From Bacillota bacterium (GTDB lineage: Bacteria > Bacillota > Clostridia > Peptostreptococcales > Anaerovoracaceae): a DNA stretch of 64,000 nucleotides. The notes under the pieces are model-generated. The model was not told the DNA's origin. It worked only from the letters and a program-made list of their open reading frames with translations, and did no database searches. Both the position numbers and the translations under genes were made by a program. The DNA is taken from NCBI GenBank assembly GCA_030525285.1, contig JAUNFA010000005.1:44838-108837 (forward strand). Direction: 5' to 3'. Of this stretch, positions 9,621 through 19,436 are shown in pieces. Position 1 is the first letter of the stretch, and each line of letters begins with the position of its first letter.

Positions 9621-10578
9621 TGCATCGTTGCATGAAATAGGGAAAATTCTGGAGAAAGCAGATTCTGTGCTTATTTTCCCTCATGTTTCGCCGGATGGAG
9701 ATGCTATGGGATCAGCAACAGGATTGTACAAAGCCTTAACCTCAATAGGTAAAAAGTGTGCGATTCTGCTGGAAGAGGATATTCCGGAATATATATCCTT
9801 TCTACCCTTTGAGGGATATACAAAGGATCAGAACATAATAGAAGAACCTGATGTTACAATCTGCGTTGACTGCAGTGAGCCTAACAGAATCCCGTCACGA
9901 GTGGAAGCTTTTGAGAAGGGTAAGACAAGGGTGTGCATAGATCATCATATTAATCCGGAAGGTTATGGGGATTACTATTATATTGATGAGGGAACAGCAG
10001 CAGCCTCGGAACTTATATATACCCTTATAGATGAAATGACATGGCCTATGGATGAGGATACTGCAGTGCTCCTTTATGCCGGCATTGTCACAGATACTGG
10101 CGGATTCAGATATTCCAATACTACAGCATCGACTCACAGGATAGCAGCAAACCTTATAGAGGCAGGTGTGAATGTAAATGATATTTCTGTTGCATTGTAT
10201 CAGAATGTATCACGTGAGCAGACTCTGGCAGAGGCAATGATTCTGGAAAAAATGGATATTTTCGCTGATGGCAAAGGTGCAATCTCCTATGTAACATTGG
10301 AAGAGCTTGATGAAATAGGAGCATCGCCAGATGATACCGAAAACGTTATAGATAGGCTAAGAGATGTTAAAGGCGTTGAAATAGCAGCATTTCTTAAACC
10401 CAAAGGAAATAAGGTGAAAGCAAGTCTAAGAGCCAAAACATATGGTGACGTCCAGAAGATTGCCACGACGTTTGGCGGAGGCGGCCATAAGAAAGCTGCA
10501 GGATGTACTATTGACGGAAGTGTTGAGAAAGCAGCGGAGAGCATGAAGAATTTAATTGCGGATTCATTGGAGAAGTAA
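9610..10578 (+). CDS. nrnA: Bifunctional oligoribonuclease / pAp phosphatase NrnA (DHH family)
   Basis: 322-residue DHH/DHHA1 phosphoesterase that degrades nanoRNA and 3'-phosphoadenosine-5'-phosphate. Seen: metal-binding HVSPDGDAMGS, DCSEPNR, CIDHHINPEG (the DHH motif), AGIVTDTGGFRYSNT, and the C-terminal DHHA1 motif FGGGGHKKAAGC. The ATG at 9610 overlaps rbfA and is preceded by AGGCGG; an earlier in-frame start at 9568 lies deep in rbfA and adds atypical residues. The gene is part of the normal rbfA-nrnA-truB order and links RNA turnover with ribosome biogenesis. Confidence 0.94.
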   Translation: MKNNASLHEIGKILEKADSVLIFPHVSPDGDAMGSATGLYKALTSIGKKCAILLEEDIPEYISFLPFEGYTKDQNIIEEPDVTICVDCSEPNRIPSRVEAFEKGKTRVCIDHHINPEGYGDYYYIDEGTAAASELIYTLIDEMTWPMDEDTAVLLYAGIVTDTGGFRYSNTTASTHRIAANLIEAGVNVNDISVALYQNVSREQTLAEAMILEKMDIFADGKGAISYVTLEELDEIGASPDDTENVIDRLRDVKGVEIAAFLKPKGNKVKASLRAKTYGDVQKIATTFGGGGHKKAAGCTIDGSVEKAAESMKNLIADSLEK

Positions 10579-11571
10579 ATGATTAAAGACGGAATTCTGA
10601 TTTTGGATAAGCCACAGAACTGGACATCTCATGACTGTGTTGCAGTAGCAAGGAAAGCTCTCGGAGCAGATAAGCTTGGCCACGGTGGAACACTTGATCC
10701 CATGGCTGAGGGGCTGTTACCGCTGTTTGTGGGAAGAGCAACAAGAATAATGGAATATCTGGACATGGATGACAAGACATATATATGCGGAATAAAACTT
10801 GGCGTTACCACAGATACCCAGGATATATGGGGAACGGTCATTCACAATACACCTGCAGATAACATAGACGGGGAAACTTTCGAGGAAACTCTCATGTCTT
10901 TTCTAGGTAAACAGAAACAGATTCCTCCCATGTACTCTGCAGTGAGAATTAACGGCAGGAGACTCTACGAGTATGCAAGAGAGGGCGAAAACGTTTCTGC
11001 TTCAGCTAGAGACATAGATGTGAAAAGCATAAAGTTTATGGAATTTGACGAATCGCTCGGTGAAGGAAAGTTTGAGATGACGGTTTCCAAAGGAACCTAC
11101 ATAAGAACCATATGCAATGACATAGGTGAGAAGCTGGGATGCGGGGCGGCTATGTCATATCTCAAGAGAACGGCTGTCGGCATTTTTAATCTGGACAACG
11201 CGACAGGACCTGACAGACTTAAAGAACTTATGGCAAGCAGGAAAGAGCTGAAGGATGATTACCAGATTCCAGCAGATATCACTGAGGCAATTATACCTGT
11301 TGATAAACCAATGGTTAATCTGGGAAAGGTCAGTCTCAGTAGGGACAGAGCGTGGTATTTTGTGGCAGGCAACAGCATAAGATGGAAGCAGGTTAAGGTC
11401 CTTGAAAGTCCCAAAGGCTCTGCTCAGATGAAAAACAAGAGAGGCAGAGGGTACGATGTGCTGTACAGAGTATATACGGATGATGAAAGATTCATTGGGA
11501 CAGGGTACTATAACAGTGAATCAAATGAATTGAAGGCTGATAAAATTTTCGTGAAGAGGCAGGAATTATGA
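10579..11571 (+). CDS. truB: tRNA pseudouridine(55) synthase TruB
   Basis: Makes pseudouridine 55 in the T loop of tRNA. 330 residues. The N-terminal DGILILDKPQNWTSHD and the catalytic GHGGTLDPMAEGLLPL (with the catalytic aspartate in the TLDP motif) are clear, followed by KGTYIRTICND. The C-terminal region (~240-330) is a longer than usual PUA-like extension ending in YYNSESNELKADKIFV. The ATG directly follows the nrnA stop; the TGA stop overlaps the ribF ATG. Confidence 0.96.
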   Translation: MIKDGILILDKPQNWTSHDCVAVARKALGADKLGHGGTLDPMAEGLLPLFVGRATRIMEYLDMDDKTYICGIKLGVTTDTQDIWGTVIHNTPADNIDGETFEETLMSFLGKQKQIPPMYSAVRINGRRLYEYAREGENVSASARDIDVKSIKFMEFDESLGEGKFEMTVSKGTYIRTICNDIGEKLGCGAAMSYLKRTAVGIFNLDNATGPDRLKELMASRKELKDDYQIPADITEAIIPVDKPMVNLGKVSLSRDRAWYFVAGNSIRWKQVKVLESPKGSAQMKNKRGRGYDVLYRVYTDDERFIGTGYYNSESNELKADKIFVKRQEL

Positions 11572-12503
11572 TAATATTTAATTCGCTTGATGAAATTAAG
11601 AATATAGATGAAACTGTTATCGCGCTTGGTAATTTTGACGGTGTACACAGAGGACATCAGGAAATAATCGCGAAGACAGTAAAAAGCGCAGAGGCGGCAG
11701 GTCTTAAAAGTGCGGTTTTCACTTTTTCGAACCATACGAGAACTGTAATAAAAGGTGCTCCTCAGGTGAAAAATATACAGTATCAACACGAAAGGGCCGA
11801 AAAAATAGAAGCTCTTGGAGTTGACTATCTTTTTAATATTCCTTTCACAGAGGAAATCATGAAGATGTCGCCGGAGGCTTTCGTAAAAGATATTCTTGTT
11901 GATAAAATGAGAATAAAGGAGGCCTACTGTGGATTTAATTATAGATTTGGAAGCAAAGCATCTGGCACACCGGAGACTTTAATGAGGGAAGGCATGAAGC
12001 AGGGCTTCGGAATCCATGTGCAGGAAGCCTATGAAATCGACGGTATAGTTGTCAGCAGTACTGAAATAAGAAAGTACATAGCTGAGGGCAATATGGAGGC
12101 CTGCAATAAATTTCTGGGTCGTGTGTACACCCTGGATGGTGTGGTTGTTGAAGGCAACAGACTTGGAAGAACTATCGGATTTCCTACATGCAATATTCCT
12201 GCGGATTCAAGTATGGCAATTCCACCAAATGGTGTATATATAACGACATGTACCATAGGTGACAGAGAGTACCCATCAATTACCAATGTAGGAGTCAAGC
12301 CTACTGTAGGAACCTATGACGTTAACATTGAAACTCACATATTCAACTTTAATGAGGATGTTTACGGAGAAAAAATACAGGTACATTTCATTAAACAGAC
12401 AAGACCGGAGATGAAGTTTGATGGAGTGGAGGAGCTGAAAAGTCAGATTGAAAAGGACTGCATTCAGGCAAGATCTTATCATAGAGAAAAAACATTAATT
12501 TAA
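11568..12503 (+). CDS. ribF: Bifunctional riboflavin kinase / FAD synthetase RibF
   Basis: Converts riboflavin to FMN and FMN to FAD. 311 residues. The N-terminal nucleotidyltransferase domain has ALGNFDGVHRGHQ and VSSTEIRKYIAEG; the C-terminal flavokinase domain has GRTIGFPTCNIP and PNGVYITTC with the usual TNVGVKPTVG. It overlaps truB by 4 bases (ATGA). Last gene before the rpsO promoter; no terminator is visible between ribF and rpsO, so read-through into rpsO is possible. Confidence 0.96.
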   Translation: MIIFNSLDEIKNIDETVIALGNFDGVHRGHQEIIAKTVKSAEAAGLKSAVFTFSNHTRTVIKGAPQVKNIQYQHERAEKIEALGVDYLFNIPFTEEIMKMSPEAFVKDILVDKMRIKEAYCGFNYRFGSKASGTPETLMREGMKQGFGIHVQEAYEIDGIVVSSTEIRKYIAEGNMEACNKFLGRVYTLDGVVVEGNRLGRTIGFPTCNIPADSSMAIPPNGVYITTCTIGDREYPSITNVGVKPTVGTYDVNIETHIFNFNEDVYGEKIQVHFIKQTRPEMKFDGVEELKSQIEKDCIQARSYHREKTLI

Positions 12504-12537
12504 CAATCAACAGACAGAATAATACATGAAATATTGT

Positions 12538-12566
12538 TTGCAATGGCGGCAATATAATGATATTAT
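12538..12566 (+). promoter_or_regulatory. Predicted rpsO promoter
   Basis: TTGCAA at 12538-12543, 17-base spacer, TATTAT at 12561-12566. Expected start is near 12573, just upstream of the leader stem at 12583. Same hexamers and spacing as the promoter before rimP. Confidence 0.65.
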
Positions 12567-12582
12567 ATTTAATTAGATGAGT

Positions 12583-12630
12583 ACCTGAGACTTGGCCCTT
12601 TGACACTCCGACATTGACTCAGTTTCAGGT
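12583..12630 (+). promoter_or_regulatory. Structured rpsO leader, candidate S15 autoregulatory element
   Basis: A 9-bp stem pairs ACCTGAGAC (12583-12591) with GTTTCAGGT (12622-12630), one G-U pair, enclosing 30 bases that start with TTGGCCC. It ends 28 bases before the rpsO ATG and just upstream of the AGGAGG, so the fold would sit next to the ribosome binding site. S15 leaders in several phyla bind S15 to repress translation; whether this one does is inference. No T tract follows, so it is not a terminator. Confidence 0.5.
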
Positions 12631-12657
12631 GTATTTAGTAACAAGGAGGATATTATA

Positions 12658-12924
12658 ATGATCACAGCAGAAAAGAAAGCAGAAATTATTAAAGAGTATC
12701 AGTTAAAGGAAGGCGACACAGGTTCCCCTGAAGTACAGGTTGCTATTCTGACTTACAGAATCAATGACCTTAATGAACATCTGAAGGTTCACAAGAAGGA
12801 CCACCACTCAAGAAGAGGTCTTCTGAAGATGGTTGGACAGAGAAGAAATCTTCTGGGATACCTTAAGGAGAAGGATCTTGAGAGATACAGAGCTCTCATC
12901 GCTAGACTGGGTCTGAGAAAGTAA
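12658..12924 (+). CDS. rpsO: 30S ribosomal protein S15
   Basis: 88 residues, the standard length, with typical [14 protein letters not shown] and [20 protein letters not shown]. Binds 16S rRNA at the central three-way junction and is a primary assembly protein. It has its own predicted promoter and structured leader, and is followed by hairpins before pnp, the usual rpsO-pnp pairing. Confidence 0.98.
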   Translation: MITAEKKAEIIKEYQLKEGDTGSPEVQVAILTYRINDLNEHLKVHKKDHHSRRGLLKMVGQRRNLLGYLKEKDLERYRALIARLGLRK

Positions 12925-12938
12925 TAACTATGTTTACA

Positions 12939-12963
12939 AGGCGAGGTTATTGTTACCTCGCCT
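12939..12963 (+). terminator. Hairpin after rpsO (weak terminator or processing site)
   Basis: 9-bp perfect stem AGGCGAGGT (12939-12947) / ACCTCGCCT (12955-12963) with a 7-base loop. The following ACATTTATAT is U-rich but not a clean T run, so partial termination or RNase processing between rpsO and pnp is more likely than a full stop. Confidence 0.6.
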
Positions 12964-12977
12964 ACATTTATATCTAT

Positions 12978-13024
12978 ACGGCTTAATCAGCCGTCACTTA
13001 ACGCTGCAGTATGTGACTGCAGTG
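12978..13024 (+). promoter_or_regulatory. Two further hairpins in the pnp leader
   Basis: Stem ACGGCT (12978-12983) / AGCCGT (12989-12994), then a 9-bp stem CGCTGCAGT (13002-13010) / ACTGCAGTG (13016-13024) with one G-U pair and a 5-base loop. They lie between the rpsO hairpin and the pnp ribosome binding site at 13049-13054. In E. coli a hairpin here is cut by RNase III and allows PNPase autoregulation; a similar role here is inference. Confidence 0.5.
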
Positions 13025-13066
13025 AGGCAGTACGAGAAGAGAATAAACAGGAGGTAGTTGTTTATT

Positions 13067-15166
13067 ATGAGGTACACAGATTATAACGTTTTTAAAACAG
13101 CAATCGGCGGCAAACTTCTTGAGCTTGAAATAGGCAAGGTTTGCGAACTGGCTAACGGACAGGTAATGGTAAGATACGGTGATACTGTTGTCAATGTAAC
13201 AGCATGTGCATCAAAGGAACCAAGACCTGACGTGGATTTCTTCCCGCTTTCATGTGACTACGAAGAAAAGATGTATGCGGCAGGAAAAATTCCGGGAGGA
13301 TTCATCAAGAGAGAAGGAAGACCTAGTGAAAGAGCAATTCTCTGCTCAAGACTTATGGACAGACCACTTAGACCACTGTTCCCAAAGGGCTTCTACAATG
13401 ATGTACAGGTAGTTGCAACTGTAATGAGCATCGATAATGATTATCCGTCAGAAATCGCTGCAATGATTGGTTCATCAGTAGCTCTGGCAATTTCAGATAT
13501 TCCATGGGAAGGTCCTACAGGCTCAGTCAAAATCGGCATGGTTGACGGTGAATTTATAATAAATCCTTCAGTAGCTCAGAAGGAAGCTAGCACAATTGAC
13601 ATGACCGTAGCTGGAACAAAAGAAGCAATCATGATGGTTGAAGCCGGCGCTCAGGAAGTACCTGAAGATATCATGCTTGATGCAATTATGTTCGCCCATG
13701 AAGAAATCAAGAAGATTGTTGAATTCATTGATCAGATTGTAGCTGAAGTAGGCAAACCTAAGATGGATATTGAACTTTACAAGGTTCCTGAGGATATTGA
13801 TGTAGCTGTAAGAGAATATGCAGTGGGCAGAATGAGGGAAGCTATCCAGACTTATGACAAAATGGAAAGACTGGATAACATGGATGCTGTAGAAGCAGAA
13901 ACAAAGGCTCACTTTGAAGAAATTTATCCGGACAATGCAAAGGATATTGACAATGTGCTTTATGCAATCACTAAGGAAACTGTAAGAAGCATGATTCTTG
14001 ATGAAGGTATAAGACCTGACAACAGAAAGCATGACGAAATCAGACCAATCTGGATTGATAACGGCATTTTACCTAGAACACACGGAACAGGCCTTTTCAA
14101 GAGAGGACAGACTCAGGTTCTTTCAATTGCCACACTGGGACTTCTCAGCGAGAAGCAGACCATTGACGGCATTACAGAGCAGACTGAGAAGAGATATATG
14201 CACCACTACAACTTCCCACCATATTCAGTAGGTGAAGCCGGAAGAATGAAGAGTCCGGGAAGAAGAGAAATCGGTCACGGTGCACTGGCAGAAAGAGCGA
14301 TTATTCCTGTACTTCCAAGCGAAGAGGAATTCCCATATGCAATCAGAGTCGTATCGGAAGTACTTTCTTCTAATGGTTCAACTTCAATGGGTTCAACATG
14401 CGGAAGCTGTCTGGCACTTATGGATGCAGGTGTTCCTATTAAGGCTCCTGTTGCAGGTATTGCAATGGGTCTCATTGAAAGAGTAGAAGAAGACGGATCA
14501 AGCAAGTTCGCTATTCTTTCAGATATTCAGGGCATGGAGGACTTCCTGGGCGACATGGACTTTAAGGTTACAGGTACAGCCAAGGGTGTCACTGCAATTC
14601 AGATGGATATCAAGGTACACGGACTTTCAAGAGAAATTCTCGACAAGGCACTCAAGCAGGCAAGAGAAGGAAGAATGCATATCATGAAGGAAATGCTTGA
14701 AGTTCTTCCTGAGCCTAAGAAGGAAATGTCACCGTGGGCTCCAAGAATCATCACAATGCAGATCAAGCCTGAACAGATTAGAACAGTAATCGGTAAGGGC
14801 GGAGAAACAATTAACGGCATTATCGAAAGAACAGGTGTCAAGATTGATATCAGCGATGAAGGAACAGTATTTATTGCCTCTCCTGATGCTGAAGGTCTCG
14901 AAAAGGCTAAGAAGGAAATTGAATTGCTCACAAAGGAACCCGAACCTGGCGAAATTTACGAAGGTAAGGTAACAAGAGTAATGAATTTCGGTGCTTTTAT
15001 TGAGATTCTCCCAGGTAAGGAAGGACTTCTTCATATAAGCAAGATGGCTAAGGAGAGAGTAGAAAAGGTAGAAGATGTCATGAACGTCGGTGATGTAGTG
15101 ACTGTTAAGGTAACTGAAATCGACAACCAGAACAGAATCAACCTTTCAAGAAAAGAACTTCTCTAA
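13067..15166 (+). CDS. pnp: Polyribonucleotide nucleotidyltransferase (PNPase)
   Basis: Phosphorolytic 3'-5' exoribonuclease of RNA turnover, 699 residues. Two RNase PH-like cores are visible ([15 protein letters not shown] in the first; [19 protein letters not shown] and [13 protein letters not shown] in the second), then KH ([13 protein letters not shown]) and S1 ([18 protein letters not shown]) domains at the C-terminus. The ATG at 13067 has AGGAGG 12 bases upstream; an in-frame TTG at 13058 would be only 3 bases from it. Ends in a strong terminator at 15180. Confidence 0.97.
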   Translation: MRYTDYNVFKTAIGGKLLELEIGKVCELANGQVMVRYGDTVVNVTACASKEPRPDVDFFPLSCDYEEKMYAAGKIPGGFIKREGRPSERAILCSRLMDRPLRPLFPKGFYNDVQVVATVMSIDNDYPSEIAAMIGSSVALAISDIPWEGPTGSVKIGMVDGEFIINPSVAQKEASTIDMTVAGTKEAIMMVEAGAQEVPEDIMLDAIMFAHEEIKKIVEFIDQIVAEVGKPKMDIELYKVPEDIDVAVREYAVGRMREAIQTYDKMERLDNMDAVEAETKAHFEEIYPDNAKDIDNVLYAITKETVRSMILDEGIRPDNRKHDEIRPIWIDNGILPRTHGTGLFKRGQTQVLSIATLGLLSEKQTIDGITEQTEKRYMHHYNFPPYSVGEAGRMKSPGRREIGHGALAERAIIPVLPSEEEFPYAIRVVSEVLSSNGSTSMGSTCGSCLALMDAGVPIKAPVAGIAMGLIERVEEDGSSKFAILSDIQGMEDFLGDMDFKVTGTAKGVTAIQMDIKVHGLSREILDKALKQAREGRMHIMKEMLEVLPEPKKEMSPWAPRIITMQIKPEQIRTVIGKGGETINGIIERTGVKIDISDEGTVFIASPDAEGLEKAKKEIELLTKEPEPGEIYEGKVTRVMNFGAFIEILPGKEGLLHISKMAKERVEKVEDVMNVGDVVTVKVTEIDNQNRINLSRKELL

Positions 15167-15179
15167 CAGAGAAATACGC

Positions 15180-15211
15180 AAGGCGTTGTAAACAATACAG
15201 CGCCTTTTTTA
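15180..15211 (+). terminator. Rho-independent terminator after pnp
   Basis: 10-bp stem AAGGCGTTGT (15180-15189) / ACAGCGCCTT (15197-15206), one G-U pair, 7-base loop, followed by a run of T. It ends the rimP-to-pnp region and is directly followed by the pst Pho box. Confidence 0.9.
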
Positions 15212-15219
15212 TTTTTTGA

Positions 15220-15275
15220 TTTTACTTTCATTTTACCGGTGCCCGGTTTTGATTTTTACAGGGGAATCATATACT
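15220..15275 (+). promoter_or_regulatory. Pho-box promoter of pstSCAB-phoU
   Basis: Direct repeats TTTTACT (15220), TTTTACC (15231) and TTTTACA (15254), that is offsets 0, +11 and +34, followed by a -10 hexamer TATACT at 15270-15275 (+50). No -35 hexamer is present, as expected for a promoter activated by a PhoB/PhoP-type regulator. The repeat resembles the TTWACA half-site of Gram-positive PhoP. The same offsets occur at two other promoters at 20.8 kb. Confidence 0.75.
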
Positions 15276-15335
15276 TCACTTGTAAATAAGAAAAGTAATG
15301 TTTTTAGAGAGATAAAGAAAGGAAGTAATCAAGAA

Positions 15336-16175
15336 ATGAAAATGAAAAGCAAATGGTTCAAAACAATTATTATGGCAACAGCAGCTGTAACATGTATGGG
15401 TATGCTGGCAAGCTGTGGCTCAACATCAGACAGTTCAGACAACACAATTTCACTGGCAGGAAGCACTTCAATGGAAAAGGTGTGCGAAGCGTTGAGTGAA
15501 AGCTTCATGAATGAAAATCCAGACTATAAGGTAACTGTTGAGTACACAGGTTCAGGTGCAGGACTTGAAGCACTGGAAGCAGGAAGCATAGACATCGGTA
15601 ACTCTTCAAGAGCCTTAAGCGATGAAGAAAAGGAAAAGGGTGCTGTTGAAAATATCGTTGCACTTGACGGTATTGCAGTAATTACAGACAAGGATAACAC
15701 AGTAAGCGACCTTTCATCAAAGCAGCTTGCAGATATCTACACAGGAAAGATTACAAACTGGAAGGATCTGGGCGGCAAGGATGAATCAATCGTAGTGCTG
15801 GGAAGAGAAAGCGGTTCAGGTACAAGAGATGCCTTCGAAGAACTTATGGAAGTTGCTGATAAGTGCGAATATGCACAGGAAATCGACTCAACAGGCGGAG
15901 TTCTTGCAACGGTAGCAAGTACACCTGGTGCAATCGGATATGTATCACTGGATGTAGTGGACAATACTGTAAATTCAGTTAAGCTTAACGGCGTTGAAGC
16001 TACAGAAAAGAACATTCTGTCCGGTGACTATCAGCTGCAGAGACCATTTGTAATGGCTACAATCGGCAAGGTTGAAAAGCAGAAGAATGCTGTACAGAAA
16101 TGGTTCGAATTCGTAAACTCAGATGAAGGACAGAAAATCATCAAGGAGCAGGGTCTCATTATCCCTGAAAAATAA
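15336..16175 (+). CDS. pstS: Phosphate ABC transporter substrate-binding lipoprotein PstS
   Basis: High-affinity phosphate-binding protein, 279 residues. A lipoprotein signal ends in LASC with the lipidated Cys27. Phosphate-binding loops are visible: SLAGSTSMEKV, GSGAGLEAL, and LGRESGSGTRDAFEE. The ATG at 15336 follows AAAGGAAG; longer in-frame starts back to 15216 would run through the Pho box and lack a signal peptide at the N-terminus. First gene of the operon, controlled by the Pho box upstream. Confidence 0.96.
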   Translation: MKMKSKWFKTIIMATAAVTCMGMLASCGSTSDSSDNTISLAGSTSMEKVCEALSESFMNENPDYKVTVEYTGSGAGLEALEAGSIDIGNSSRALSDEEKEKGAVENIVALDGIAVITDKDNTVSDLSSKQLADIYTGKITNWKDLGGKDESIVVLGRESGSGTRDAFEELMEVADKCEYAQEIDSTGGVLATVASTPGAIGYVSLDVVDNTVNSVKLNGVEATEKNILSGDYQLQRPFVMATIGKVEKQKNAVQKWFEFVNSDEGQKIIKEQGLIIPEK

Positions 16176-16186
16176 AAGGTGAAAAT

Positions 16187-17086
16187 ATGGAAAGAAGAAT
16201 ACTGATAGAAAGAACAGCTAAACAAATTTTCCTCTTATGTGGTATTGTGGCAATTCTGGCAGTATGTTCCATAACCATCTACATGATAGCAAAAGGGACC
16301 CCGGCACTATCTCGTGTAGGGGTCTCTCATCTGATATTTGGAACTGAATGGGCGCCAACTGCATCGGAACCGTCCTATGGAATACTGTACATAATACTTT
16401 CGTCAATAGTAGGAGTTGCCTGTTCGGTAGCAATAGGAGCACCAATCGGACTGATGACGGCAGTGTTCCTGTCTGAAATAGCAAACAAAAGACTGGCATC
16501 TCTGGTACAGCCGGCGGTTGAACTTCTGGCAGCGATACCATCGGTAATATACGGATTGCTGGGACTGATGATACTGAATCCACTGCTGTATAAGATGGAA
16601 AAGATAATCTTTGAGGAATCTGCAACTCATAAATTCACAGGTGGTTCTGATATGCTGGCGGCAATAATCGTTCTGGCAATAATGATTTTGCCAACTGTAA
16701 TAAATGTAAGCACGTCATCACTGAGAGCTGTGCCAGACAGTCTGAGATCCTCATCTCTGGCTCTTGGAGCCACTAAGATTCAGACAATTTTCAAAGTAGT
16801 GATTCCGGCTGCCAAATCGGGAATACTGACAGGTGTTGTTCTGGGAATAGGAAGAGCCATAGGAGAAGCAATGGCAATAAACATGGTAGCAGGCGGTGCA
16901 GTAAACATACCGCTTCCATTCAACTCAGTAAGATTTCTTACAACGCAGCTTGTAAGTGAGATGGGTTATGCTGCCGGACTTCACAGACAGGTACTGTTCA
17001 CAGTAGGGCTTGTACTGTATGTCTTCGTAATGATTATAAATCTGGTTTTGTTAAGAATGAAGAGGGGAGGTCAGCTTGATGATTGA
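16187..17086 (+). CDS. pstC: Phosphate ABC transporter permease PstC
   Basis: 299-residue inner-membrane permease with about six membrane segments; the first spans ~residues 14-36. The ABC permease loop is SLALGATKIQTIFKVVIPAAKSGI followed by GRAIGEAMA, typical of PstC. It pairs with PstA to form the phosphate channel. It follows pstS by 11 bases and overlaps pstA by 8 bases. Confidence 0.95.
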   Translation: MERRILIERTAKQIFLLCGIVAILAVCSITIYMIAKGTPALSRVGVSHLIFGTEWAPTASEPSYGILYIILSSIVGVACSVAIGAPIGLMTAVFLSEIANKRLASLVQPAVELLAAIPSVIYGLLGLMILNPLLYKMEKIIFEESATHKFTGGSDMLAAIIVLAIMILPTVINVSTSSLRAVPDSLRSSSLALGATKIQTIFKVVIPAAKSGILTGVVLGIGRAIGEAMAINMVAGGAVNIPLPFNSVRFLTTQLVSEMGYAAGLHRQVLFTVGLVLYVFVMIINLVLLRMKRGGQLDD

Positions 17087-17963
17087 TAACAATTGGACAC
17101 TGATGAAACACAAAGCTCACTTCTCTGACAGAATGCTGAGGATGTTTATATACATATGCACAGCTTTTTCTGTAATACTTGTTGGAGCGATAATAGTTTA
17201 CATAGTTGTCAAAGGCATAGGAACAATCAGCATACCTTTTCTTACAACTGAGACATCGGTGCTTAACGGAAGTGTGGGTATAGCAGGAAACATTGTAAAT
17301 ACACTGTATATAATAGTGATTACAATGGTGATTGCAACACCGATAGGTGTAGGTGCGGCAGTATATCTCAATGAATATGCCAAACCGGGCAGACTGGTGA
17401 CTGTAATTGAGTTTGCAACTGAAACCTTGTCAGGAATACCGTCAATTATATTCGGACTCTTCGGAATGATGTTTTTCGGACAGACTCTGGGACTTGGATA
17501 TTCACTTCTGACAGGTTCACTGACACTTATAATCATGGTGCTCCCACTTGTTACGAGAAACACCCAGGAAGCTCTCAAGACTGTACCAGATAGTTACAGA
17601 TACGGGGCAATAGGTTTGGGAGCAGGTAAGTGGCATACTATAAGAACGATACTTCTGCCATCTGCAATGCCGGGAATCATAACGGGAGTCATTCTGGCGG
17701 TAGGCAGAATCGTAGGAGAATCGGCAGCATTACTTTATACTGCAGGCAGCGCCAAGGGACTAATTGACAGTCTCTCAGAAGTATTCCCGAAGGTATTTCA
17801 GTCAGGTGGAACAATGACGATTCAGCTTTATCTGAGTGCTACCAGTGAGGGAGACTTCGAGACAGCCTTCGGTATTGCACTGGTGCTTCTGATAGTGGTG
17901 CTTCTCATTAATATGGGAACCAAAAGACTTGCAAGAAAATTTGATGTAACAAGGAGAACATAA
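17079..17963 (+). CDS. pstA: Phosphate ABC transporter permease PstA
   Basis: 294-residue second permease, about six membrane segments. Conserved [29 protein letters not shown] and [15 protein letters not shown] are typical of PstA. The ATG at 17079 has GGGGAGG at 17063-17069; the in-frame TTG at 17076 is less likely. It overlaps the end of pstC, suggesting coupled synthesis of the two partner subunits, and lies one base before pstB. Confidence 0.95.
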   Translation: MIDNNWTLMKHKAHFSDRMLRMFIYICTAFSVILVGAIIVYIVVKGIGTISIPFLTTETSVLNGSVGIAGNIVNTLYIIVITMVIATPIGVGAAVYLNEYAKPGRLVTVIEFATETLSGIPSIIFGLFGMMFFGQTLGLGYSLLTGSLTLIIMVLPLVTRNTQEALKTVPDSYRYGAIGLGAGKWHTIRTILLPSAMPGIITGVILAVGRIVGESAALLYTAGSAKGLIDSLSEVFPKVFQSGGTMTIQLYLSATSEGDFETAFGIALVLLIVVLLINMGTKRLARKFDVTRRT

Positions 17964-17964
17964 T

Positions 17965-18750
17965 ATGGCAGAGATGTTAAACAAGAATATCTGTCAGAAC
18001 GCCAAGATGAGCATCAGAAACCTGGATCTTTACTATGGTGACAATCATGCTCTCAAGGACGTTAACATGGATATTAAACCTAATGCTGTAACAGCATTCA
18101 TAGGACCTTCGGGATGTGGTAAATCTACATTTCTCAAAACATTAAACAGAATGAATGATCTGATAGACATATGCAAAATCACAGGAAGTGTATGTCTGGA
18201 TGGGGAAGACATATACAATTCCAAGGTGGATACAACCATGCTGAGAAAAAAAGTCGGAATGGTATTCCAGCAACCCAATCCATTCCCTATGAGCATATAT
18301 GACAACATTGCATACGGTCCGCGCGTTCATGGTATCAAAGACAAGAAGATACTCAATGAAATTGTAGAAGAAAGCCTTCGAGGTGCTGCGATATTTGACG
18401 AAGTCAAAGACCGTCTCAAATCATCGGCTCTCGGTCTTTCCGGAGGACAGCAGCAGAGACTTTGCATAGCCAGAGCACTTGCCGTACAGCCTGAGGTGCT
18501 TCTTATGGATGAACCTACTTCGGCACTTGATCCGATATCAACAGCCAAGATAGAGGAACTTATGGAAGACCTGAAGAAAAAGTATACTGTTGTGGTAGTA
18601 ACACACAATATGCAACAAGCATTGAGAGTATCTGATGATACGGCATTTTTCTTAGTGGGAGAAATGGTTGAATTTGCCAATACCAAAGATCTGTTTTCTT
18701 ACCCGCAGGATAAGAGAACGGAAGATTACATTACAGGGAGGTTCGGTTAA
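17965..18750 (+). CDS. pstB: Phosphate ABC transporter ATPase PstB
   Basis: 261-residue ATPase. Walker [11 protein letters not shown]-loop [14 protein letters not shown] (the PstB-specific NPFPMSIY), signature LSGGQQQR, Walker [14 protein letters not shown] and switch histidine in VVTHNMQQA. Ends with the usual YITGRFG. The stop overlaps the phoU ATG by 1 base. Confidence 0.98.
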   Translation: MAEMLNKNICQNAKMSIRNLDLYYGDNHALKDVNMDIKPNAVTAFIGPSGCGKSTFLKTLNRMNDLIDICKITGSVCLDGEDIYNSKVDTTMLRKKVGMVFQQPNPFPMSIYDNIAYGPRVHGIKDKKILNEIVEESLRGAAIFDEVKDRLKSSALGLSGGQQQRLCIARALAVQPEVLLMDEPTSALDPISTAKIEELMEDLKKKYTVVVVTHNMQQALRVSDDTAFFLVGEMVEFANTKDLFSYPQDKRTEDYITGRFG

Positions 18751-19400
18751 TGAGGTCAAAGTTTGATGAACAGCTTAAACAGCTGCACGATGAGATGATA
18801 CTCATGTGTTCAATGATAGAATCCGCTATACAGGGTGCAACGCGTGCGTTTATGAACATGGATGCAGAGCTTGCCCGAAAAATCATGGATGGTGACGGCG
18901 ATGTTGACAGAGAGCAGAAGAAAATTGAAAACATATGCTTCAATCTATTGATTCAGAGACAGCCTGTAGCCCGTGATTTGAGAACAATAACAGCAGCTAT
19001 GAAAATGGTAACAGACATGGAAAGAATAGGCGATCAGGCTGCTGACATTTCAGAGATTACAGTAGCAATGGGTCAGAAGCCGGACGTTCTCAAGGACGGT
19101 AATCTTAACAAAATGGCATCAGAAACCATAATAATGTTGATACAGAGCATTGAAGCTTATGTGGAGAGAGATATGGACAAAGCCAAGATGGTCATAGAAC
19201 ATGATGATGTGGTAGATGAGCTTTTCCTTAAGGTGAAGAGTGACCTTATTGAATTTATCAGCAAGAATCCACAGCAAGGTGAACAGGCCGCAGATCTGCT
19301 GATGGTAAATAAGTATCTGGAGAGGATAGGTGACCATGCAACCAACATTGCAGAGTGGGTGATTTTTTCTCTTGATGACAAAATAGTTAAAAAAGTTTAG
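18750..19400 (+). CDS. phoU: Phosphate transport regulator PhoU
   Basis: 216-residue, two-repeat helical protein that links PstB activity to PhoR signalling. The paired metal-binding motifs are visible as TDMERIGDQAADI and NKYLERIGDHATNIAEW. GGGAGG lies just upstream inside pstB. The gene ends 36 bases before a HAD phosphatase that likely belongs to the same transcript. The Na/Pi cotransporter downstream carries its own PhoU-like tail. Confidence 0.96.
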   Translation: MRSKFDEQLKQLHDEMILMCSMIESAIQGATRAFMNMDAELARKIMDGDGDVDREQKKIENICFNLLIQRQPVARDLRTITAAMKMVTDMERIGDQAADISEITVAMGQKPDVLKDGNLNKMASETIIMLIQSIEAYVERDMDKAKMVIEHDDVVDELFLKVKSDLIEFISKNPQQGEQAADLLMVNKYLERIGDHATNIAEWVIFSLDDKIVKKV

Positions 19401-19436
19401 AATGAAAGAAGAAGTATAGAAATAGGAGGTGAAATG

